DNA of 64,000 bases from Henckelia pumila (GCF_033568475.1 NC_133122.1:147202861-147266860); one strand, 5' to 3'; positions 46,470 through 60,240 are shown, counted from the stretch's first letter. The notes: generated by a model not told the origin, from the sequence alone. A program made the numbers and translations.

Positions 46470-49040
46470 ATGGCTACTGTAGCAATGGCTACTTGTAATT
46501 TTTCTTTTGGATTACGAATTTGCAATAAACGTCCAGAAATCCGATCCACAACTGTTCAATTCAAGCCATTAACCAAGAAACAAACCTCAATTAGCAAGCT
46601 CAGTTCGTCGCACTCTATTTCTGGGCTTCACCCACTTGTTCGTAATCAGGTTTCCGCACCCTCTTGCAGAAATTCACGGCCAATGACAGTGGTATGTGCC
46701 AAAGGCTACAAAATGAAGACCCACAAGGTAATACTTTATCAGTTGTTGGTATATACATGTTTTATTGAATTCAGTGTTTATGCGTCTTTATTTTGTGATT
46801 TTATGATTTGGGCTTTTTTTTTTCCAATTTCGTTGGTTGCTGATTTTTGAACGGGTACTTAAGGCTTCTGCGAAGAGATTTCGAGTTTCGGGTAGTGGGA
46901 AGATAATGAGGAGAAGAGCGGGGAAGCAGCATTTGCTCGCGAAGAAGAATACTAAGAGAAAATTGAGACTCTCCAAAATGGTTTGAATTTATAGAATTGT
47001 TACATTTAATCTTTTCCCTTTACTTTCAAGACTTGAGCTTTTGGTTTCTCCTGCCTCAGTGATTTCTTTATTCTTGTGATCTTGTTATTTACTTTTACTA
47101 GCTGGCTCAGCTGCAAAAGATAATAGGAACTGAGGAATTGGTTTATATATATCGTAGTGATAGACATTGGAAATGGGTTAGATTGAATCGGGTTTTAACG
47201 TTTGACATGGAGCTTTAAAATGCCAAAAATATTATGTTAAAAAAAATGCCAAAAATATAAATCTTCGATGGAGAAAATGCTAATGAGCTTGTCTGCTGTA
47301 TAAATGTATATATGATCCTTAAAAATCACGACTTTCCTCTTTAGATGCATTCGTGCCTTTACTGTACATAGATGTGCTTGGCAAACTTCTGCACATTAGC
47401 ATACTGGCATACAACAGACATGCTATGGGAAGGTTTGTATTGCGAGTTGGGAACAGTGGAGGTTTTGTGGTCTGTTCAATTTTGTGTGTTCGGTTGGTGT
47501 AAATTTGGAAGAAATGAAGTTATTCCCATATTTGTTTTGAGTGTGGGTGGATTCTCTTACAAGGAAAGTGAAAATGTAGTGTTACTCGAAGTTGGGTCGG
47601 TTCTGGAGGCTAAAATAAACTCTGCCCAATTTAGAAGGAAGGAGACATAAATTAGCGGCTTCATTTGTTTGACTAGCTGAAAATCAGCTTAACAGAATCT
47701 CTGTGATACACTTACCTGTAGCATATAGGGCGAATCCTTGGAGACTAGTAGTTTGAGCAAATTTTTTATAAGGAAATTGGTAATTTGCTTGTTCTTGGAA
47801 CTCATTTCTCGAACATTTTACTCATCCAAGTCACACATGTGACCTTAGATGATAATTATAGGACCATGTATGTGTTATTAAAGAAAAAACTGTATCCAAT
47901 TGTAATCTTTTAAAAACTAGTGCAATTCAAGCACCGTATTTTGTTTATTGTGCCGGCGACATAGATAGCAACCAAATAGGACAAAGTACAAGTGGCACAG
48001 ACTACAGTTATGGCTTCCCAAAAGGCATTGTTGATTATTGTTATTATTTTGCTTACCTAATGAGAACTTGTGTGATTGGAACAAAGTGATGAAACCAGCT
48101 TATAGATTGGAAACTGAGTTTCAACAAAATTGCTATTCGAGTTCTCGTGGCAAACAGTATAGAGGTTGTTATGGCACTTTTGATTCGATGATATTCAACT
48201 CTCTTCATGAAGATGTCACTTGTATGGTGCAACAAACAATGCTAGTTAGGAAAACAAGACACTGCAATGACAAGAAAGCAAAACTCTTCTCCAATAATTT
48301 GTAGATCATTGTGCAATAGTTGGACTAGTCTTTTAAGAAATGGGATACTCTTAATGTCAATTAGTTTCACTGCATTCTTATGAATGTTGAGATCAAGTGT
48401 CGTAAACAGTTTTTGCTGAAATATGTAGTCTTTATGCTAATCAAGCATTTCTTTAAATATATGGTTGTCATATGGTGGCTGGGTTAACATTCTTTTACCC
48501 ATGGGCTTTGAGGTGTGAACTGGCCTTTGTAAAATAAAACCCTCCCCCCCCTACCCAACTAATGCAACTTGGTAGATCACCGCTGATCCGCTATCCTGCC
48601 TGTGTGATTTGTCTATTTTGTGGGGTTGAAATTTTGTTTGCATCAACCATGTAATTACCTTTATGTTCTGTTGGGAGCCCAAGCATCAAGTATTGTAATG
48701 GGCCTAGATAATTTGGGCCTAAGTGAGTGTTTAGTTTGTATGGGCTAACACTCACTTAGGCCCAAATTATCTAGGCCCATTACAATACTTGATGCTTGGG
48801 CTCCTAACATGTTCACTCGAAACAAGCATCCCTTCCTTACATACGGCCGTTGTTTTAGTGAAAAAATGGAGAACACAACGAATCAATTCAATATTTGTCA
48901 TTAATTTACTTCTCTTTTTCTGGCTTTGTATATCCTCTCTCACACCACTCGTGTCTTATTTACAGGTGCAAGTTAATCGCAGCGACTATAACAATGTCAT
49001 TGGTGCTCTGCCTTATCTCAAAGTTAACCGATCGAACTAA
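46470..49040 (+). CDS. RPL35: Plastid 50S ribosomal protein bL35c (three exons)
   Basis: A nuclear gene for plastid ribosomal large-subunit protein bL35. Exons: 46470-46727, 46864-46980 and 48966-49040, all joined in phase 0 at GT..AG introns, giving 149 aa. Residues 1 to about 77 form a Ser/Thr/Lys-rich, acid-poor chloroplast transit peptide; the mature protein starts near KGYKMKTHK. Exon 2 encodes the diagnostic basic block ([33 protein letters not shown]). Exon 3 ends [19 protein letters not shown], then VNRSN. ATG 46470 is followed in frame by a second ATG at 46485. Intron 2 is ~2 kb and contains a foldback element. Length and domain order fit plant bL35c (about 145-160 aa). Confidence 0.93.
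48669..48809. mobile_element. Near-perfect 141-bp foldback element in RPL35 intron 2
   Basis: Two 63-bp arms (48669-48731 and 48747-48809) are inverted copies with one visible mismatch, around a 15-nt loop. Ends are TGTTGGGAG and CTCCTAACA. Both flanks carry TGTTC (48664-48668 and 48810-48814). TG..CA termini with a 5-bp target duplication are a retrotransposon integrase signature, but the body is a palindrome, not an LTR. The RNA would form a long hairpin in the intron. Confidence 0.8.
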
Positions 49041-50558
49041 AACCTAATACCTTCTTGATGTACCAATCCGTGTAACTTTTCATTTCCTTTCAAGGGTTTT
49101 CACTTTTCCACAGAGGATGAAAGAATCTCTCAATATTATTAGTGATCTTTGAATTGTTTGCAGCTTTGCATCTTATGTTACATTTTATCTTTATGAATGC
49201 TGCATGGGTGAGCTCAGTTGTTTCTGGCACTATCTTTTTGGCTGCATCCACTCTTTCAGCTTAATATATTAATGACGTCACTCTTTTACCTCGAAAATGT
49301 AGTAATTACGGGTTAATGAGATCCTACGTACCACAGATCCAATAGTTATAATTGATCCAAATATGTGGTCTATGCATGGCGTGACATTTTTTTTTGTTGA
49401 AATAACTGTCAGGGTAGGATTGAACTAAAGCATAATTACTTGCCGTCTTGGTACACGCATTGCATGGAAAAATCTGCATCTTAAATTTTCAAAATTAAAA
49501 CCGATACTGAGAATATTCTAAATGAATAAATTTTAATAAATAGATATATGTGCAGGAAGAATAATTATAAAAGTAGAGAAGGATTTATGAATCCCGAAGG
49601 GATCATTAAAACGTTCTTTTTTATGAACATATATAAATAAATTAGAATGTTGATGCACCATTTTGGGATGTATATCTATTACTCCGGTGTACTCCCTTCC
49701 TTGGATGAGGTGAGGGCTACAAATTAATGCAAAAGTTTTCATCTCCGATCAGGGGTTAAACGAATTATGTCGAGTTGAATATGATAAAATTTAACTCAAA
49801 ATCAGCTAAAAAGCTTCAAGTCAATTTGAAACTAGAAAATTTTAGAATTTTTTTGTTCCAGCTCGGCTTGAAACAAGTTATACAAACTATTGCTCGAAAA
49901 TAAATATTCGAAAAACTTCAAATGTATTTATTTAATAAGGCTGGCGAAGGATCAAACAATATAATTCGACTCAAGTTTAATTAAAAAAAAATTCGAACAT
50001 GTTTGAGTTCGACCCAAATGCGATAAATTCGAAAATGAATAAAAACATTTTTTGAGAGTTGAGACTGTCAAATATTCAATTACTAACCAAAATATTAAAA
50101 AGGTGGAAAATTTGCGAAACCAGCACACAGAAGTATCTTCTATAAAGTTTAGTTTTTGATACATATATTTTAGAAACTCCGTTTGAAACTTTGAACAAAA
50201 GCATATATTTCTAAGATTTACCAATGCAGCGAGTTGACAATGCCACACCTTTAAAAAGTTGGAGACGGGAAAATGCAATTTTGCCTGTATGGAATACTGG
50301 CAACGACAGGAAAGATAGAAATATCTGTACAAAGATTCATCCAAAGAACCAAATGTCCAAACTTTTTTTACAGCATCTTAAATCTTATGTACAAAGAGAT
50401 TGGATTAAATTGATTTTCATCTATACAGGAAAGGCCAAGTCAAATTCTCACTAAAGATCATTCGTCTTTAGTAGTACAGCTGAATATGTAATATATATAT
50501 ATACACACATTCACATCAAGTTTCTTCCATCACATCTATCTGCCCTTTGCAACCAAGA
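49041..50558. other. Convergent intergenic region between RPL35 and ATG11
   Basis: Contains the 3' UTRs of both genes (about 49041-49250 and about 50220-50558). The rest is AT-rich with no further gene. Confidence 0.6.
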
Positions 50559-53500
50559 TCAGGAAGGATTAGTCGGATGAATAGCGGTATCAGGTAACAT
50601 GGCTATGGTCACTACGAAGTATTCACATCCAACAGGAAGACCATAAGGATTTGAAGTCGAACTTGAATTAAATGTCAAACGGTTGGTTCCGGTTTCGGGG
50701 GTCAGTATATCTACCCGATCTCTAGCACTATCAGCTTGAACTGATGTAGATGGAGGTGGTGATTTCACCGTCTGTCGTTCAATATGTACAACCTGGCCTA
50801 CGATATAGCTTGTACGGTTTGTAAGATGATCAGAAAATAAGGCTACTGATTCAGCTGAGAGATAATAATGAGGGGAGTTACGATTGATGGCCTCATAGTA
50901 TCCGGAAGAGTTGAGAATGAATGCAGCAATTTCATGGACTTCTAACCGATTAAATGATATCTTCTCTTTGTTCGCCTGTAAAGAGGGGAGTAATTCTTTC
51001 AATCTTGATCACTTGAGTAATGAAAAGAAAAGAGAAAGGTGATGTGCACCAAAAACAGCGAATCTGGTACTAATCGTAATGTAGAATACCTGCTTTTCAA
51101 GTTGATGCTTCGTGTAAAGCGTGTTGACCAACTCTTTCTTTTCTTCCAAATCCTTGTTAAGCTGCTCATTTGCTGCTTCGGTTTTTGAGTATCTGTCAAG
51201 TAATTCCGCCCGTTGCCTTGACAAAACACCAACTTTATCAGCCAGTACCCTTATACATTCCCGGAACTCAGCAGTGCTATCATCATCGGTTTTGTGGGCA
51301 GAACTGAAAATTTGGGATGAATTCAATCAAACATCAGCGAATTTCATAAGCAAATTGTCACCACGACGAATCCATTTCCAACTACCATTATAATTGAAAC
51401 AGTTGAGAAATTGAGATACAATCTTAGAACCGTAACAAGATGATTCGGGTTTCTTTTTGGTGGTTCAGAGTTGAATTGTTGGAATATCTTATTAAATTTC
51501 ATCTATAAATTTTTTGCAGACCATTACCATGCTATTTTAAGAGGCACGCAAAAAGAAACTCCAAACATGTAACAAAGGATTATTCATATATTTTCATAGC
51601 AAATCCTAAAACAGTGTCTCAGAAATGGGCACAATCGACATGCTAAAAGCAATCCACCTAAAAAAGGATCAAGTTAAACAAAGAAAAAGCAGATGTCCTT
51701 ACCTGGATAAAGACTGAGCTAAAGAACGCAATGAATCAACAAAATCAGTCACCCCAGCAGACAAAACACAGCTTCTCAGTCTTTCAAAAAGACCACGCAT
51801 TTTGACAGCAGAGCCACGCAATGCACTGTACTCTGAGGCCCTACGATCAGCTGCACATAGATGGGTCTGAGCTTCCTCTCTTGCCTCATGTAGACAGTTC
51901 TCTAAGTGAGCACAATTCATCTGCAAGTAAATCAATACATAATCTAATTAGTTATTGCATTATATTCGAAGATGTTTGCAACAAACAACCAGCAGTGGAT
52001 GACGACTAGCAGAACACAGTTGCATCCACATTTGTGGAATCCAAGTTCCTTTTTTCTGTATTCAGGCAAGAAGAAATTGACGCGAATACAATTGAAGCCT
52101 AGATAAACCCTCAGAAGGACTTCTGAGCAACAAAGGATTGTATCACTGAGTAAAGAAATCTTTTGGCGACTAAGGACTTTACATAATACACTTACCTACC
52201 TACACAGTACAAACTACAATTTATGTACATACTCTTACATCATTGCTTCCAGCCAAAACATACATCAAATGAATGCTATCTGACAGAAACCCCCAACCCT
52301 GTGCTCAGAAAATAAATCGATTTCAAGTTTTGGTAGTACCTGAGATTCATCAAGTAGCTTCTGACTGATCTCCAACTCCCTTCCAAGCTTGGAAACCTCA
52401 TCCATTAATGCTTGGATTTTGGTTTCTGCATTATCTAATTGACTCACTTTCCCTGCTAAGGCATTTTCTAATTCCATCACAAAGTTATCACTTTCTGTAG
52501 CATCCACACCTGGTTCAACAACTGTTTCACAGGATACAACACCAGTTGGCTGTGACATGCTAACTGCCATATTACTAGAGGCAAGTGCCGCGCCCTCATC
52601 TGTCAACAGTTTGCCCTTCTCGTTTTTGTCACACGAATGCCCTTTATCACTATGTAGATCGAGCATTGATGAATCCAACAGGGGAATTGGATTGATCGTG
52701 CTAGAGGAATCTGTCATACTATCATCAATCCTTTCTTGTGCCTTATCTTCTGCAGGGAGAAGCACAGGTTTTAATGGGCTGGACGCACAAGACGCTTCTC
52801 CCATTGAGCATGGCATATGAATTCCTTCAAGTCCTGATATTTCTGACTTGTTATCATCAATCTTTGCAGTTGAAACTGCAAAATTAGAACTACTCTCATC
52901 AGCAGAAAGCTTATGCCTATCCACATACTGATCAGACAACCTTTGCTCCAACTCCTGAATCCGTTTCTCATAACAGTCACACTGTATCTTCTTCATTTTT
53001 AGCAATGTCTGCAGGTGTTTTTCATACTCATCTTTCAAATGCAAAGCTTCAGAAGTCTTCTCCGCAGCATTTTTCAATAAACTCTCTATTTTGCTATCAC
53101 CGAGTGATTCGTAATCGAACTCAGTGCATATGGAGGACAAGAAGGCAATTTTAGAAGCAAGTTCAGCTTTCAGTTTTGCATTCTCAACTTCCATCTTGCT
53201 GGTCCCTGCAATTTCCACCAGCTCTGTCTCCTCAAGTAACTCCTGTGAACCATACTTCTCTTGGAAGTTCGCTGCATTTCCTTCGACTTCAGTAGATTGA
53301 GAACCATCGTCAGACATCAATAATGAACTCCTTGAAGTCCCATACTTCTCGCTCTTTGAAGAGAGTCCTAACAGTGACTCTGGCGCATAACGATCAACAT
53401 CCGGAAGCTCTATATCAAGCAAATTAGAGTCAAAAGGAGATACATTAACATCACATGGATTAGGTGTGTCATACAATCCCATGGTTGCAAAAATATCTCG

Positions 53501-56500
53501 GGGAATATAGGTACTATGTACTTTCAGAAATTCTTCGCGTCTTCTAACCTCTGATTCCCTCTCAGTTGCAAGTTTTTCTGCCATTTGCCCAGCCTTGCCC
53601 ATATAGATCTTCATCTCTGCTTTTCGTCTCACAACTTCTGCAAGGCAAGCCCTATAAGCAGGACCAATTCCACGCACCACTTTTAAGGGCTCAAATTGAT
53701 CATTCTGACGCTTCAAAGCTTCCTGGAATACGGAAAATTTGTAACGCACATCTTTGATGGTGTACTGGATATATGCAATCTTTTGCATATAATTGTGCAC
53801 AAAGATATTCATCTCAATTTTTTTATCCCGGCAGAAACCAAGCAAAGTTGAAATTGCATGATCACATTCTTTCATCTTTGGAAGGTAATTCTTATCATGG
53901 CAGTCATACATAGGACCTAAGGCCGAAACAGCATCATGAGGACGCAGTGAAGACGTAAATTGGCCCGAAAGAGAGTCATCCACTAGTTTCTTCACCGTGT
54001 TTACATCTTTACTGCACCAGCAGAAATGAGAATTCACAAAATGATCACGTATCGAGCAAGCTATAATGGGAAGGAGCAGCACATATGCATAGCATACAAT
54101 GCAAGAGAAATAACAATGACATTCAGCAAAGGATTAAAAAATATTCAGCTACATTATTCCAATAGCATAAAAAACTTCTATGGGTCAAGGTAAATAAACA
54201 GTAAGATATAAAGCTGCATTTAAACTCTCTACCAGCAATTTAAACAGGCTTGGCCGCTGTAATCTCATTTTAACGCTGGCAACATGATCCCCACCAAATT
54301 GAATGTTACCATGATTGGATGAGTTAGATGCCGCCCAAGCAGGGTGGATATCAAATTAGAATTGAGATGAAAATAAGGTGCTCAAAGAAGCTACCACCAG
54401 TCTATTCTTTTTCAGCATCCAAATCCTTATAAAGTATAGGTAGTGCAATGAAGTTACTAAATGTTATTCATAAGAACGTGACATACATAATCCAACATAA
54501 AAAAGTTTATTTAAAAAAGGCAATTCATTTAGAATCCCGTAGCGAAGGATCGAGCAACCAAAAATTATAGCTGGTGATTGCAGTATACTCAAATATTTAA
54601 AAGCATACAATGATTACCACCTGGCACCTTCATAAATATGCACCAACTTATGGCTCATGAGAATTGAATACATATTATTGGCTTTAATATCAATTATAAG
54701 ACCAATTGATTGTTGATACATTAAAAGTTGTAAGTAGCAACATAATGCAATTCAAATCTTTTAAAGCCTGGCATCCTAATCACCATGTTTGTTGCTCCTC
54801 AAAACATGGGCAAATCTTTATCCCATTGTCTCTTGAAGTATATATTCTTAAAATTGATTTTGCTCGAGAATGTTGCACATTGAAAAAAAACAATAACACG
54901 CAACCAATAACATTTTCTAATTTTTCCACGTTCAGATATATTTCAACCTAACAAGTGCGGGTTTCTGATGCAACAACTTGGTTTCAAATTAAGGAACCAA
55001 ATTCAGTTGCATATGCCAGAAAACGTTAAAAAGATTTTAAAGTTTGAACTTCTACACCATAAAATACTTCAAACCAACATAATGGGGCCTGAAAGTTCTA
55101 AGAATAACAAAGAACCTAAATTTTGATGCTTTAGAATAGCTAGAATTCGTTGTATATGATATCAAAACCTGTTATCAACCAGACCCAGGGGAATTCGCAA
55201 CGACCTTGACTCATCCTCTTGACACAACTTGTTACATCATTGACTCATCCTCTTGACACTACTTGTTACATCATTGACTCATCCTCTTGACACAACTTGT
55301 TACATCATTGCTGCAGTAAGTCATCTAAATAACCAAAATTCTTATAGCCTATCTCTGCTCAAGACTATTCATACTAATGTTTTACATCTCTATAAACTTT
55401 TAAATAAATGAATCATGATCATTCAGATTTCTCTCAAATCAAATATCCAGTTCACTCCATTTTCAATACCGCGGATCAAATGTTATTGAGTCCCATAATC
55501 TAGATGAAGTATTAATGTCTATGCTTAACAGGATAAGTTTTATCAGAAGTGTTGGCCCAACAATTTAACAGGATAAGTTTTATCAGAAGTGTTGGCCTAA
55601 GATAATTTTTGGTTTAATGCTGCATGTTGAAGTACTTGTTAAAAAAGTAGAAGCAATTTCGTGCTTGCTTCGTTTAGTTCTGGGGCAAAAGGATTGCGAA
55701 AACACCATGAGAAATAAATAGTATGTTCAGTTATCTTGGACAAATAAAATCACTAAAATAGAAGTCAAATCATGTCCGAAATTGCTGGATATAATTCTTT
55801 TAGAACTTTATAATAGCATATTTGGGTTATAGTACAAATTAATTATACAATAGTTATTGGAAGTAATGAAAAATTAGTTGAAAATAATGAATACTAGTGC
55901 ACAGGTGCATGCACTGCGTTCTTGTACAGTATTTTGTTTTCAAAAAAAATTCTTTGGAGTTTAATCAATTACCATTGCTCGGTGCACGCGTTGTGTTCTT
56001 GTAAAATAATAAAATATATATCTTTAGTTAATTTGATTTAGATTAAAATAGAGATATTATCATAATTGTAAAATTCATGATGAATCATACTGCAATTTGG
56101 GAACTCGGTCATACCATCATGCCGAAATGCCAGTGTGATGGTCAATATGATGGTTTGGCGCTTAATAGATAATAGAGATAGAGAAGAGAAGTTGAAATGG
56201 AACGAGTATGTGTTTTGAGGAAAGAAAACAATGAATGGTAGTGTTTATTTTGTTTCAGGTTCTGGAATACTGTGACAGGAAAACATAACTAAGAAGGCCT
56301 TTATGTTTGAATATACTAGTTCAAAAGCACTTTTTCCAAAAAAGTTTCTGAAAAGGAAATTGAAACAAAAGCTCCGAATGATATCACTTCTGGCCTTCTC
56401 CAAATCCATAAATTCATATTTTCCAAGCACTTAAAAAACTGCAAAATCTTAAACAATCATCATAAAACTATTCAAATGTTCTTTTCTAAACTTTTTCTCA

Positions 56501-58200
56501 CAGGCTTTTGAATCCATTAAAGGGAAAAATTGACAGATGAGAGTGTGCATCCCTTGCTTCTCGTTTTCAGTTGGATGATGGCTATACAAAATATTCATGG
56601 CTATAATTACCGCCAGTTTTTCAGTGTCACTACTTCCTTCTATTTTCATTGAACAAGTTACCATCAATGACTCAATTTAAGAACTTTGCTCCTGTTTTCA
56701 AAAATTCATTCAATTTTCCATTACAAGAAAAGAAATTAAGTCGAACAAGATTGAATCATTGAATAATGCTTGATAACATGTTCAGTCAATCGTGTTGTGA
56801 ATTTCTTATTTTAAGTGGAATTAAAAGGCTATGACATGATTTTGAAGGGTGCCGACAAGGATAAGTAACGATAATACCAGACGGTCCCCGCTGGTCGAAT
56901 GAAACAGGTGATTGTACATCGTCTAAACATATTTTCAGTTATGCTTAACGTCACAGAAAGTGTATAAAAAAATATTTTCTATAATAGAAGAGTTAAGAGC
57001 AGAAAATGGAGAGTGTGTAAAGCAACTAAACCATGGCAATCCTTTGTGCTAGGTACAGATAATGTCCACAAAGTTGTACATGATCGTACAAAAGGAATGT
57101 TTCTTTGCCAGTTAGAAAAACGTTCTTTTTCCCTAAAACCAAACTTTTGCACTCGGAGAAATTCAAAATTATAACCTCTGAAAAATAAGTATTGTAAATA
57201 AGTAGAAAAGGAGAAAAGGGTGCACACAATTAATATGAGAGAGGAGAAAGGCGTACCTTAGAGTCTGCATTATGCTCTTCTGCTCATTTATAAAGCGCTG
57301 GTGGTCTTTTATAGTCGAATCCAAGTCTTTAACAAGAACTGAAGCTTTGCCAGAAAATAACATTTCTGTATTGCGCTTTAGATCTCCAAACTCTTGTTTA
57401 AATTCTGAAACTTTGTTCTCAAACTGTCTGTGGGAAATGCTGCAGTCTTCCACTGTTTTCCTCAAGTTCTCTTCCTTCACAAAATCGAGTAAGCATTTTC
57501 TATTAGCAGTCACCAAGGCAGGGAAAAGTCTCATAGATCTCAATTTCTCAATATCCCTCCCGAAGTTGGCCAGAAGGCTAGCATGGCTTCGGTGCTGCTG
57601 TGAGTAACACTTTAGGAAATCATGGTAGTTTTGAAGTACAATCTTATAGAAATGATCTAAATTACCCCGGGCAATTTCTAATGCCCTTTCTTGCACCTTT
57701 TGCTCTTGCAACAACCTCTTACATGTTTCAATCTTAGCTAATGTACTACTGAAAATAGCATGTCCACACTGAAAATGATACCTAAACTGTCTCTCGTAGG
57801 AAGGCAGAGCCTTTAATGCAGGATCTGAGGCATTATCCAAAGGATGAATGTCGTGAGATGAGGATGGTAATGGGGGATCGGGAATATCAACAATGTCAAC
57901 TTGTTCTGGTGCAGGGGATGGTGAATTACTCCGCATCCTTGCCTTATTAAACAGAAATACTTCTCGATCATCAGAAGGGAGGTTGTAGGCGGAGAGGGAG
58001 CGCTGCGGTTCCAATTTCATGTCCAAGCACAAAAGAAGCTGATCATTGAACATTATCCCACAAACTGATTCAAGAAACTTCTGTACAGTCTCAACAATAG
58101 TGTACCCATCACAATCAAGCGCATACGAGTGCCCATTCTCTGCAATATGAATCAAAAGTTTTCCCCCTTCGACTACACCTTCTGCTGTATGTGAAGACAT
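50559..58200 (-). CDS. ATG11: ATG11, selective-autophagy scaffold protein (five coding exons)
   Basis: Coding exons on the minus strand: 58200-57257, 54011-52340, 51920-51703, 51303-51090 and 50975-50559. All introns are GT..AG and phases agree (total 3465 nt, 1154 aa). Plant ATG11 links the ATG1/ATG13 kinase complex to the forming autophagosome. Visible regions: N-terminal ubiquitin-like fold (about 10-95; LLIHIAENGHSYALDCDGYT), ATG17-like helical region (ALPSYERQFRYHFQ; NFGRDIEKLRSM; LRPHDAVSALGPMYD), long coiled coil (VEIAGTSKMEVENAKLKAEL; MNCAHLENCLHEAREEAQ), and the conserved C-terminal domain (ISFNRLEVHEIAAFILN; NPYGLPVGCEYFVVTIAML). Start: ATG 58200; the frame runs upstream only to a stop at 58264-58266. 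Intron 1 is 3.2 kb. No damage is visible. Confidence 0.95.
55206..55307. repeat. 34-bp tandem repeat, three copies, in ATG11 intron 1
   Basis: Units starting TTGACTCATCCTCTTGACAC at 55206, 55240 and 55274, nearly identical. A second direct repeat (~33 bp, TTAACAGGATAAGTTTTATC start, period 40) lies at 55525-55597. Confidence 0.85.
55896..55940 (-). mobile_element. Helitron-like 3' terminus, minus strand, in ATG11 intron 1
   Basis: On the minus strand: GTGCATGCAC palindrome, then CTGTGCA, then CTAG followed by T. This has the Helitron end layout. The element would extend to the right on the plus strand; its 5' end was not found. Confidence 0.4.
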
Positions 58201-59699
58201 TTCCTTGACCCACCAAAAGTATCCAATAACTTCAGCTACAATAACCGAAGAATCAAACTTCACTTAAGGTACAAAAGTCGCTAGACAATATTTTACCCTT
58301 CATACAAAGATTCACCAAGTATTATGCTTAAAACCACCAACTGAAATTGCAAAATCAGCAGAACCCAGAAAGATTCTATCAGCAACGCGATTATAGCAAT
58401 TAATATAACCCCAACCCAAATTACCGGAAACCCACCAACGATTTCACCAAGTGAACAGGAATCTAACCGGCAAGTCCGTCACTGAAGCCCAAATTCGAAA
58501 ACCCAACTCAGAGATCTGCAAATTCGACCAGTTCCCTCGAACCCAACACCCGAAACGAAGAAAGAAAAAGAAAAACAAAACAAAACTCCAATCGCCGCCG
58601 ACTAACCGAAGAATCTTCTAATATGGAAAAGGCTCAAATCTCAAGACACCCAACCGAATATTTTATCAACGACCCAAAACCTTTTTCACAATTTCCATAG
58701 AACCCTGCAATGAATGAACATAGGATAAACAGCAAAGCACGGCACGTGAAAACAAAAGCAAATTGGAAAAGGGTTTCGAGAAAAAAAAAAATCAATTTTA
58801 ACTACGTAGAATACTCTACTTCAATAACTAATTTAAAGCAAAAGCAACAGATACGGATAAAACGGAGTAGATGATTTCAAAGGGTCGCGAAAAAAAAAAT
58901 CAAACTTTGCGATTTTATTCATTGCAAACATGTGGCTTCGTGGTTTTCTTGGACAAACGTTGTTGAGCGTTCGTTGTTCGACGACAAATGATTGAATAAA
59001 TAATGGCTTACACAGTTTCTTTTTCTCTTTATTTTGATATTATTATATATAAATATATGATTATTGTCTGTATGCAGAGAGAGGAGACGTGGGAGAACCT
59101 TCTGACGGAAGCAAGCAGCAAGAGAAATTGGTAATGTAGCACGAAATAGGAAGACTCTGGCGAGGAAGAGGGGATGAGATTGGAGATGGAATTATTTATT
59201 ATAATTGTATGTATTATTTTATATTTTTACTTTTTATTTTATTGTTTAAAAAAAATATTGCTTTCTCGGTTTTGTTCTACGTTACTAGTTTCTCAAACCA
59301 ATGAATGAGTTTGTTCGCAAATTGGGTGATTTAAAGTTGCAAGTATATCATCGTTTACTCTTGTCCTTCATCATTTGTTGCTTGCAACTAGGGATGAAAT
59401 AATTATTTTAACATGATAATTTTTTTGTTTTTAAATTAATGAATTTTAACACTTTTTTATTTTAAGATTGATATAATCATTTAAAATTTAGAAGTATAGA
59501 TTTAAAAAATATTTAAATAATTTAAAAGATTTTGAACAGTGGATGATGTAACACCAACGCACAAAGAAGTTATGTGATGTTAGCATATGGTCATTGCTCA
59601 TATGCTAGATCTGATGGCTCTTTTTTTTATGCACACGAGATATGAACATCCCTTGTGCGAAAAATCTGAGTCATTGGATGCAGTTTGGGACACTACCTC
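58201..59699. other. ATG11 leader, promoter region and flanking DNA
   Basis: 58201-58750 is probably the 5' UTR (possibly with an intron); it is GC-richer than the surroundings. 58750-59699 is AT-rich with no gene. It ends at the target duplication ACCTC of the next LTR. Confidence 0.55.
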
Positions 59700-59861
59700 T
59701 ATAGTAGCCCGGTTCCATTTTACAAGATTAATTGATTTTAAACATGTTAGAAAATAACATATAATTTTAAAAGTGTCAAAACATGTTTAAGGAGTCCTTA
59801 TTTGGTAAAAATAAGTGGAAAATCAGATCCGGAACGTTCGAAAATGATAGGGTAGGTCCTT

Positions 59862-60240
59862 TGTAACGCCCCACTGTATCAAGACGTGTCTTTTCAGCGT
59901 GCTTATGTCCTCACTCACACGCACCCTGGAAAATTTCCCAGGGGGTCACCCATCCTATAATTTCCCCAAGTCAAGCACGCTTAACTTTGGAGTTCTTATG
60001 TGATGAGCTCCCGAAAAGAAGATGCACCTTCTTTATATGAATAGTACATATGAAATCTTTTAAGCCCTCCTCAACCATATAGTCCCATACCTACTCAGTC
60101 TCAGAATCCCTCTCATTCCGGCACGGGATCGGTTCATTCATGTCTCCCTCCGCCTATAAGCCTACCAGGAGCCGTTCATTGTCCGTGCAACCTCTTGGCA
60201 CCGGCGATCACTCCCTGCCTCCTCAGCCCCGGGCGTCACA
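59862..60240 (-). mobile_element. Cassandra solo LTR carrying a 5S rRNA-like sequence
   Basis: 379 bp, plus-strand ends TGTAACGCCCC and CCGGGCGTCACA, flanked by TCCTT on both sides (59857-59861 and 60241-60245), a perfect 5-bp target duplication. It contains a 5S-rRNA-like region on the minus strand, the hallmark of Cassandra TRIM elements. Minus orientation, as the 5S text reads on that strand. Only one LTR is present, so it is a solo LTR nested in another solo LTR. Confidence 0.92.
59918..60028 (-). promoter_or_regulatory. 5S rRNA-like pol III promoter region in Cassandra LTR
   Basis: On the minus strand the block contains AGTTAAGCGTGCTTG (5S A box region) and GGATGGGTGACCCCCTGGGA (C box), nearly identical to plant 5S. 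The 5' and 3' ends of the 5S gene have diverged, so this is not a functional rRNA gene. Confidence 0.85.

Noticed and set aside
47372-48304. Open frames of 88-92 codons in RPL35 intron 2
   Set aside because: They show no domains and lie between well-supported exons.
58201-58263. N-terminal extension of ATG11 from a GTG
   Set aside because: No ATG lies in the extension, there is an in-frame stop just upstream, and known ATG11 proteins begin close to the ATG at 58200.
59918-60028. A 5S rRNA gene
   Set aside because: The A and C boxes match, but both gene ends diverge and the segment sits inside a TSD-flanked Cassandra LTR.
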